A stretch of DNA of 47,500 nt from Neocallimastix lanati (nom. inval.) (Eukaryota; Neocallimastigomycota; Neocallimastigomycetes; Neocallimastigales; Neocallimastigaceae), in NCBI GenBank assembly GCA_016946835.1, contig JACVTC010000059.1, forward strand, positions 835,001-882,500, given 5' to 3'. A model generated the notes under the pieces. It was given only the letters and a program-made list of their open reading frames with translations, was not told the origin of the DNA and made no database searches. Shown in pieces: positions 37,756-47,500 of the stretch (its first letter is position 1; each line of letters opens with the position of its first letter). Both the position numbers and the translations under genes were made by a program.

Positions 37756-37823
37756 TAATACTAAATTATACTTTAAATTTGATTTAATCTTAATAAAGGC
37801 TTCACTAGCACTATAATCCATTC

Positions 37824-37863
<40 letters not shown>

Positions 37864-38596
37864 TATAAATTATGTGTAAATGCTTTAAAAATGATTTATA
37901 TATATTATAATTTCTGTATAACTTTTTTTTTTTTCTTTATATATAATATATATATATATATATATTAATTCTTACCATTAACAAGTTTAAAATCAAAAAT
38001 AATATATTGAATAGAGTAAGTTTCGGTTTTAATAATCATATTATTAATAAAATCATTGATTTGTTGGAAAGTACCAAAGAAAATAAAACCTTGGAAACGA
38101 ATGACTTTAATTTGAATACCAGCATCATTCAAAAAGGTTCTTTGACTCTTTAAACGATAAACAGTACTAGGTAAATCAGCTCCAGAATGAACGGATCTTA
38201 TAATTCTTCTACGACTTAAGGTAATAATAAAGAAGATACAAGCAACAATAATACCAACTAAATATATATATATATATATATTAAAATAGTAATAATAATA
38301 AATAGAATATAAATAATTAATTATATGTAATTTGAATTAATATTGAATGTTTTTATATATTGTAATGTAATATTATAATAATATATTAAAATAGTAATAA
38401 TAATAAATAGAATATAAATAATTAATTATATGTAATTTGAATTAATATTGAATGTTTTTATATATTGTAATGTAATATTATAATAATACATTCTTTTATA
38501 TTTTATAATATTAATACTTTTTTTTTTTTTTTTTTTTTTAAAAAATATATATTGATTATTAGTATTATTGATTATTATTATTGATTATTATTATTG

Positions 38597-38679
<83 letters not shown>

Positions 38680-39145
38680 GTACCAATAATTCCTTCAGTG
38701 AATCCCCAGATATCCATACAAATAACAATTAAAACAATAGTAACATATTCAATTGTACTTACAGTTTTGAATGTATCAATTAATGCTTCTTTCATTAAAT
38801 CAAAACCTAAATGGAAAATTAAACCTCCAACAATAATAGTAGGTACATATTTAATAAAGGAAGTTCCAACCACTAATAATGCAAAAGTACCCACGCCTAA
38901 CATAAAACCAGCTACATTACTGCCACCACCAGAACGAATAAATAAAACCGAATTGGAATAAACTAAATAATTTTGTAAAGAACCAATTAAGCCAGACTTT
39001 TTTTTTTTTATTTATTTTAAAAAAAAAAAAAAAAAATACAAATAAAAATAAAATAAAATAAAATAAAATAAAATAAAAGATAAAAGAACAGAATAAGAGA
39101 GTATAATATAATTAAAAATTAAATAATATTTTAAATATTTTAATT

Positions 39146-39181
<36 letters not shown>

Positions 39182-40591
39182 AAAATTTGTTTATAAGAAT
39201 AAATATATATATTCTTTTTTAATTTCATTATCATAAAATTATTATATTATATTATATATATATATATATATTTAAACTTACGATAAAATTGGTATAACCA
39301 TGAATTTTTAATTCATTATTTATATCTACTTCTGTATTAACAGAAACAGAAAGTGCAGGTACATTAATTGGAACATGTAAAATACCAAAGAAAACTAAAG
39401 CAAAAATGGTACTTAAGGTATATGGTATAACTGACCATTGAGTAGCTTTGAAATCATAATAGGTCCAAAAGGTATAGAAAGGAACATCACCATGACCATC
39501 ATCTGAAATAAGATTAAAGAGCCAACCTTGCTCTCTTAAATGGTCTAAATTAAATTTACCAATCCAAACAATGATATAAAATATAATAGGTAATGTAATA
39601 AAGAAGGTCGGTACCAATAATGGATGATGAATTTTAGTATGAACTATACTCAATCCCAAAGCTAAAGTCATGGAAACTAACCAAATAGGTAACGTTGGTG
39701 TAGTAAATATATTTTTGATATAAGATAAATCTAATTCAAATGAATATCCAGTTATAATTTCAATACCTGTTTGAAGCAAAAAAAGACCAATTCCACCAAT
39801 GCAGCCAATTAAAATATGTCTTGGGAAGAAAGACATTACATTACCCTTTTTAATTTAATAAAATAATATAATGAATAAAATAATTCAAATAATAAATAAT
39901 AAATTAATAAATAAATTAAAATATATAAAAATATATATATATCATATTTAAAAATAAATAAATAAATAAATTAAAATATATAAAAATATATATATATCAT
40001 ATTTAAAAATAAATAGATAAATTAAAAAATTTAAAAATATATATATCATATTTAAAAACAAATAAATAAATAAATAAATTAAATAAAAAAAAAAAAAAAA
40101 TTAGTATATATATATATATACAATAATTTAAAATAAAAATATAGTGTTTTACCAATTTAAATAAGCCAAGTAAGTAAAATACTATACCAGTTAATAATGT
40201 ACTAATAACATAGGCTACCATAATAGTAGCAATAATTTCTTTTGGTTTATCAGCACCAATATTATCAATAACTCTTTGGCAAATAATATGAAGGAAGGGC
40301 ATAACTTCAATCATCTAATAAAAAAATTATTAATATTAATAATAAAAAATAAATAAATAAATATAAAAAAATATAAAACAATTAATATAATAATAAAGTA
40401 AATATATATTATTGAAATGTCTTTGTATATATAAAGAGACACTTTACCATACTACCATTACCTCCTTTGAATTTACTTATACCTGAGGCATATACTGATT
40501 GGGCAACAACAGTACTTAAAATATAAATACACAAATTTGTTTATATATATATATATATTATTTTTTTTTTTTTTTTATTTATATTATTTTA

Positions 40592-40624
<33 letters not shown>

Positions 40625-42003
40625 GAGTTATTATTTAATAAATTTAATAAATTTAATATTATACAGACATAGATAATTGAATGGTTAATGTACCTTACTA
40701 AAAACATAGAAATACCAGATTGTACATAAGTACTAGGCATTGTTTCATGTTTTGGAAAGATAATAATACCATAGGAAAGGGAATCTAGTAAATTTAATAA
40801 TACTCCCAATAAAACCGCTGGTAAAAATTTAATACATTGAAGAGTCCAGTGTTGAAAAAAAAATAAAATACCTTTTGGTTCATTAGATGAATTTAATGTA
40901 GTTGATGAAAATGGAGGTACAGTTAATGGAGTGGTTTCATTAGCATTAGTTAGATTTGTGTTAATACTTAGTGCCATGGGAGACAAATTTTCTTTATCAC
41001 TGTAATAACTATTATGCATGGATTTATTAAAGTCATTATCAATAAGAAAACGTTCGTTTGATGAATCACCGTATCTTTTATTATTTAAATTCGTACTTAA
41101 TGATTCATAGCTATAGTTTTGATTTTCAGTTGGATTAGAAAATGTTCCATAATAGGAATATTGATGATTTACAGGACTTTGTTCTTTAGGTTCATTGGTA
41201 GTTGGTAATTCCTTGATTGTATTAAATTTTGATGGTGATAACGGATTTAAATAATCACCTGAATATATATTAGTATTATTATTTAACAATTTTGATGGTG
41301 ATGAAAAATATCTAAATAAACTTCTTCTTTTATTATTTTTATTACTGATTTCTGTATATTTTTCATCTCCTTTATTATTACTGGAAATAACCTTTATTTC
41401 ACTAGGATTCCCTTCATTATTTATACCTTCTGAGGACCTCAAGTCTGAATTAAATTCTCGATCTATCCATGACAGTGTTTCATGACGTACTATTATTATT
41501 TATTATTATAAAATTAAAAATTCCATATAGAGACCATATTAATATTATATATAAAAAAAAAAAAAAAAGTTTAGTCAATGCTTAAATAAATATATATATA
41601 TATAAATTATTACTAAATTATAATTATATATTATTATTTTTTCTAAATACCTTTTTCAGGTGAAATTAAACTTTTATCATGTTCATGTTCTTCCTCAAAT
41701 TCTAGTATCAAAAAGAAATATATTATTAATGACATTAAAAAAATAGTATAAATTTTTTAATGAAATTTAAATAAACTTTGAAAATATTAAACTACTAAAA
41801 AAATTAATAATATAAAAATAATTATTTAATTTTTAATATAAAAAACTTATATATATATGTAACAATTCAATAACAATTAACAAAAATTTTTATTTATGTA
41901 TATAAATAAAGTTTTAGACATTACCATTATTAAATACATGAGTTGTATCAACTTGAGGTTCTTGATATATTTCATTTTTATTACTTGAATTTTGATGTTC
42001 CAT
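36380..42003 (-). CDS. SulP transporter with STAS and cNMP-binding domains (Vsb1/YGR125W-like)
   Basis: Eleven exons in coding order: 42003-41925, 41701-41651, 41489-40694, 40514-40448, 40314-40153, 39845-39282, 38996-38684, 38257-37976, 37823-37772, 37532-36916 and 36603-36380. Frames join to 1068 aa (yeast YGR125W about 1036). A Ser/Asn-rich cytosolic N terminus (1-245) is followed by the SulP membrane domain (about 260-690), with PAVLLGVLLNLLDSLSYG, FKGGNGSM, SFFPRHILIGCIGGIG and VPALSVSVNTE. Next is a STAS domain (about 700-860; RTFLNDAGIQIKVIRFQGF, YIIFDFKLVNGMDYSAS). Last is a cyclic-nucleotide-binding-like fold (about 935-1050; IYIVESGQALLYI, IGEVEFFSKIHHRTKLVA). Known role: yeast Vsb1 supports vacuolar storage of basic amino acids, and other SulP members move anions. 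Substrate and ligand are unproven here. Confidence 0.9.
36628..36711. repeat. AATAATA heptanucleotide array in last SulP intron
   Basis: Period-7 units, directly after an (AT)n tract that ends at the acceptor of exon 11. The unit is the reverse complement (in another rotation) of the TTTATTA array at 44520-44757. Confidence 0.85.
37684..37859. repeat. AAT array and A run flanking SulP exon 9
   Basis: (AAT)n of about 24 units (37684-37755) lies in intron 9. A 34-nt A run (37826-37859) lies in intron 8 and supplies a T-rich tract right before the exon 9 acceptor on the gene strand. Confidence 0.9.
38281..38490. repeat. 105-bp tandem duplication in SulP intron 7
   Basis: 38281-38385 and 38386-38490 match at 104 of 105 positions. 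This is a recent direct duplication inside the intron; the coding frame is not affected. Confidence 0.95.
38579..38676. repeat. ATT array and T run in SulP intron 7
   Basis: (ATT)n from about 38597 to 38642 followed by about 34 T. On the gene strand this is an A run placed a few bases after the exon 7 donor (GTACGTTA). Confidence 0.9.
39916..40072. repeat. Three tandem units of about 55 bp in SulP intron 5
   Basis: Units share AATTAAAATATATAAAAATA … ATCATATTTAAAAATAAAT. The first two are nearly identical; the third has diverged. Confidence 0.75.
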
Positions 42004-42151
42004 TTCACTTTATTTGTTTTTTACTTTTTTTTTTTTTTTTCCCTTTTTTTCTTTTTTAAAATATATATATATATATATTATATATTATATATTATTTCAG
42101 TTTAATTAAATTATAAAATATTTTATTTTCATTCTACTGAATGTTATTTCC

Positions 42152-42201
<50 letters not shown>

Positions 42202-43549
42202 AAAAAAAATACTTGAAAGTTAAGTCAAAGTATTAATATAATAAAAAATAAAAAGAAATATATTATGCAAAATTAATTGTAAAATTCTTCTGCTTTATTA
42301 TTTTTTTTTTAATAAGTTTCCTTTTTTAAAAATTATAAATATCTTTCTTGTACAAATTGTTTAATTTTATTTTTTTTATATATATATGTTTGTTATTCTT
42401 TTAATATTGAATAATTAACTCTTTTATATGTACATTACATTACATGTTTATATCCTTTTCATAAAGAATTCCTTAAAGATAAAAAATATTTCTTTTATAT
42501 TGTTTTAAAAATAAAATAAATATACAGTTAAACTTTATTCTCTCTCTATATCAGTTATAAATACTTTTTTTCTTTTTTAGGTTTAGGTTCAGTTTTATTA
42601 TTTTGTCTTTGAAAATATAATAGCTAAATAATAATAATAATAAAAAAAATTCATTCTTCAATTTTTTGTCATTATTTTGTTTTATGATTTTATTTTAACC
42701 ATTATTTTTATCTTATTTAATTATTTATTTCTTAAAAGATAAAAATAAAAATAAAAATAAAAATTAAAATTAAAAAAAAAAATAATAAAAATAAAAAAAA
42801 AAAAAATTAAATAAAATAAAAAAAATTTAAAGAATTTTTTTTTTTATTTTATATTTCTTGTTAATTATATATCTATATACAAAAAAAAGTATTAATATTT
42901 TTTAATAAAATTATTTTTTTATTAAATAATATGATATCTTTAAATTTATTAATATTTATTAATGTATATTCAAATATATTAGTATAATGTAAAAATATAT
43001 TATTTTATATTAAATATAAAAATTTCATAAGATTATATATCGTCTTAGGTATAAAATTTTTTTAATTGTGTTAAGCTATTAAAATTTAAATAATAAAATC
43101 ATAAAATTAAATAAATAAAAAAAAAAAAAAAAGGTTTAAATTTATTTTTTAAGTTTTAAATAATTTAATAATTAAATTATTAAAAAAATTAAATATTTTT
43201 AATATTTTAATTTTTTTAAGATATATATTACTAATTGTAATAATATTTTTTAAGATTACTTATTTTTAAAACAGTTAACTATTATTCTAATAATATAGAC
43301 TGAAATATTATTATATATCATCAAATGATGAATGTGAAATTATAAAACAATAAAATTGCAATTTACTATATACAAATATTAATAAAATAACATATATATT
43401 TTTATTTTTAATGATTATTAAAAATAAAATTCTTTTATATATTGTATATAGTATATAGTAGTGTAAAGTACATTAAAAAAAATAAATACAGGAATTATAA
43501 ATATATAAAAATAGTATATAATTTTAATATATAAAACTTTATTTATATG

Positions 43550-43582
<33 letters not shown>

Positions 43583-45113
43583 AAAATTGTAATAAATAAA
43601 TACTATATAATATTTAATATTTAATAAATAATATATTATATATTATAAATGAACAATAATAATTAAAAATATTGAAAAAATAGAGATAATTTTATTTATA
43701 ATTATTATAAAATTTTATATAAATAAAACAATTTAATTTTTTTAATTTGACAATATACAAACAAAATTTAATAAGTAGTTCTGGTGATTAATAATCTAAG
43801 TAAAATTAAAATTATTCTATGCTAAATGCTTAAAGAAGTCAACTAAGTATTACTTAATAGCTCTATAATATATTTTTTTTTAATTATTACTTTTCATATA
43901 CTTTTTAATTAACTATAAAAATCATATTCAATTTTTTTTTTTTTTTTTTTTTTATAAAAGTTCATGTATATACAGGAATTTAATTATAATAATAATATAT
44001 TAAATATAAATATTATGTATTCATTCTATTTATTATTGATTTATTATGAGTGCTTTTATTAATTTAGTATTATTATATTACTGAATTAATAAATTGAAAT
44101 ATTTATTTATGAATAATAAAGTTTACAGTGATTTTTTTTCTTTTTCAATAAAAGTCATTTCAATCATCATTTGATATTTAATAATTAATTAATAAAATAA
44201 TATAATATAAATTTAATTTTTTTATTATATGATAAATTTTTATAAATATAATTAATAAATTCTTTTTATTTTTTTTTATTCAATTTCTTTCATCAATTAA
44301 AGAGAATTTATATATAATATATATTTTAAAAATAAAATAAAATAAAAAAGTTGATTTATCATAAGGTTATCAAATATTTTTAATGTTTTATCACCTGTCA
44401 AGAAATAATGATGAAATTAAATATTTAATTGTAAAAAGAAACTCTTTGTGTATAAAATATTTTTATTTATTTATTTATTTATTATTTATTATTTTTATTT
44501 ATTTATTCAATTATTCAATTATTCAATTATTTATTATTTATTATTTATTATTTATTATTTATTATTTATTATTTATTATTTATTATTTATTATTTATTAT
44601 TTATTATTTATTATTTATTATTTAATTATTTATTATTTATCATTTATTATTTATTATTTATTATTTATTATTTATTATTTAATTATTTATTATTTATCAT
44701 TTATTATTTATTATTTATTATTTATTATTATTTATTATTTATTATTTATTATTATTTAAAATGTGGATTTTTTTTTTTTGTAATAGAATATTCATAATAA
44801 CAAACCTTATTTTAATTTATTTTAATTTATTATTTAATTTGGATAATATTTATTTATTTTTTTTTTTTATTAAAATACAACTTTTTTATTTTTTATAATT
44901 TTTATTGACATTATTTATTTTTATTATTATATAATTTTTAATACATTATATATATATAACATTATTTATATATATTATTAATATATTAATATATATAAAT
45001 TTCATTTTATCTTTTTTAATAGAAATTACTAAAAAATGTTGTATGAAATTTTATGGGTGTTATAAAATATAAAAATTTATTACTAAAGAAAATTTTTATA
45101 TTATATAACAAAA
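42004..45113. other. AT-rich intergenic region, 3.1 kb
   Basis: No gene is seen. It contains the probable SulP promoter and 5' UTR, long T runs (42155-42196, 43932-43953), an A run (43550-43580) and the heptanucleotide array below. Confidence 0.6.
44463..44757. repeat. TTTATTA heptanucleotide array with higher-order structure
   Basis: Starts as TTTA units, then period-7 TTTATTA units from about 44520. A variant block (TTTAATTATTTATTATTTATC) appears twice about 60 bp apart (near 44621 and 44680). This indicates duplication of a multi-unit segment. Confidence 0.85.
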
Positions 45114-45194
45114 ATGTCTACGGATGTGCAGCTGGGGAGAAATCCTGCTACGGTTGTTAAAAAAAAAAAAAAATATAACAAAAAATTATACAAT
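45114..45194 (+). CDS. Possible short first exon of an unidentified gene
   Basis: An isolated GC-rich patch starting AAAAATGTC opens a frame of 27 codons, MSTDVQLGRNPATVV followed by Lys/Tyr/Asn, up to a good donor (GTATGT at 45195). Nothing similar in composition lies nearby. No downstream exon could be placed with confidence; an acceptor TATACAG before 46525 leads only into low-complexity sequence. It may be the first exon of a small gene, a transcript leader or a stray insertion. Confidence 0.25.
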
Positions 45195-45588
45195 GTATGT
45201 TTTTTTTATTATAAAAATTATTGCAAATATATATTATACTAATATAATTTTATACCATAAAATTATCTAATATATTATTAATCTATTATTAATTTTTTTT
45301 AAATATTATTATTTTTGTAATTGCTTTAATAAAATATAACTTTCATAAAATCAGTAAGATGGTAAACCTATAATTATATTTTTTTTTCTAGAATAATTAT
45401 TTTTAATAATATTATAAATAAAAGATTTAAAATATATACAGCAAATAAAATATATATTTTATTATAATATGTTATATAATACTATATAATAATACATTAA
45501 TATAGTTCATAAATATACATACTTTAATAGAAATTCTTTAATATATACTTAATTTTTAGAATAGAACATCTTATTTTAAAAAATTCGT

Positions 45589-45619
<31 letters not shown>

Positions 45620-45866
45620 TCTTTTATATATTTTTTATATTAATATATTTCTTATATTTTAAAATATATTTATAATAATTAAAGTTAATACATTTTATAT
45701 GGTTTTGGAATTTAATAATAACTATTTTATTATTAATAATAGATTATGAAATGCAATTATATATATAATAAGATTTTATTTATATCATTTTTATTATAGA
45801 TGATAATCAAATTTATATCTACCATTAAAACTTTAAATATATTAATATTTCAATAATTAATTATAT

Positions 45867-45897
<31 letters not shown>

Positions 45898-46705
45898 CAT
45901 AATATATATATAAATATATATTCATCTCTTTTTTAAAAGTTATATAAATTATAAGTGAGTTAATAAAAATTTCACTTAAAGTATATATCATCTTTTCCTT
46001 TTTATATCATTATATTTTTATTTAAATATGCCTAATAAATAAATATATATACATACATAATATTACATTAATTATTATCAAAAATAAAAGCCAAATATTA
46101 ACTATGTATGATACAAAAAATTTAAAATATGGGAAATTTTTTTTTACTAATAATGATTTATAATTAGGAAAATTAAAATTTTTACATATAACCATTATTA
46201 TGAGTGATATAATTCCTCAATATAATATTATTATGATAATAAAAGTTGCTAAAAAATCAATAAATAAAAAGAGAAAAGTAATATATTTGATATAGTAATA
46301 TATATGTTATACTATCTACAATAATAAAATGATTATAATTGAAGAAAATGATGATAAAAATTAAATATTGAAATACTATATTAATAATTAATGACAGTAT
46401 TTTTATAAACATATATAAAATATAATATTAAGAGCATATGAACATTTTTTAATTATATGAATAAATATTTAAATATATAGTAATAATATACAATAAAAAT
46501 TATAATAATATTTCTTTTATACAGGAAAATAATAAATTTGTTGAACAAATTAATAATAATAATAATATATTAATATTATTTTTTTTTTTTTTTTTATATC
46601 AATATAATAATAAAAAAACTAAATAAAAAAAAATATAGATAAAAAATTATTAAAAAAAAAAAAAAAAAAAGTAAATAATAATAATAATAATAATAAAATT
46701 AAAAG
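45195..46705. other. AT-rich intergenic region
   Basis: No gene is supported. T runs lie at 45594-45619 and 45870-45897. The right end (46590-46705) is the probable 5' UTR and promoter of the CRIB gene, with an A run and AAT units. Confidence 0.55.

Positions 46706-47500
<795 letters not shown>

Noticed and set aside
40694-40702. Donor GTAAGG at 40699 for SulP exon 3
   Set aside because: It would shift the frame and hit a stop in exon 4. The downstream GTACAT donor at 40693 restores the conserved SulP reading.
44383-44759. Two overlapping Tyr/Leu/Ile-rich frames
   Set aside because: Period-7 repeat without stops in those frames; no protein-like composition.

Overview
The window looks like nuclear DNA from an extremely AT-rich fungus. 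An anaerobic gut fungus (Neocallimastigomycota) is my best guess. The reasons are AT-saturated intergenic DNA full of homopolymers and microsatellites, many short GT..AG introns, Asn-rich proteins, and fungal-type gene content (a Vsb1-like SulP-STAS-cNMP transporter and a Whi2-like BTB protein). The lineage is inference. No prokaryotic features, CRISPR arrays, tRNAs or rRNAs were seen.

Layout. 1-3.3 kb: an Asn-rich three-finger C2H2 protein (+). 3.8-13.35 kb: a retrotransposon graveyard and nest, all on the minus strand. It holds degenerate LINE pieces, a second short retroelement family, and three LINE insertions whose target-site duplications can be read directly. The youngest LINE (9671-13209) keeps an intact endonuclease-RT ORF and is followed by a second ORF of unknown function whose sequence recurs in another copy. 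13.8-14.6 kb: ribosomal protein uS5/RPS2 (-). 15.0-15.7 kb: a GC-richer island with an ATG-less ORF and a nested hairpin. 17.8-21.3 kb: an eight-exon WD40 protein of the NAN1/UTP17/WDR75 family (+). 22.3-23.1 kb: ubiquitin-eS31 (RPS27a) fusion (+), with an intron after codon 2. 24.1-27.4 kb: an eight-exon MFSD5-like major-facilitator protein (-). 29.7-32.2 kb: a single-exon BTB/Whi2-like protein (-). 36.4-42.0 kb: an eleven-exon SulP transporter with STAS and cyclic-nucleotide-binding-like domains (-). 46.7 kb to the edge: the first three exons of a CRIB-domain protein (+). The rest is AT-rich spacer.

Functional links. Three loci belong to ribosome production: RPS2, the UTP17-like small-subunit processome factor and ubiquitin-eS31. 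All concern the small subunit. The two transporters and the Whi2-like protein suggest nutrient handling, but neighbouring fungal genes need not be related in function. Splice junctions were deduced by reading frames through GT..AG boundaries and matching them to family sequence patterns known to me. No alignment or transcript data were available. Several apparent ORF starts (GTG or TTG) were moved to the first in-frame ATG.
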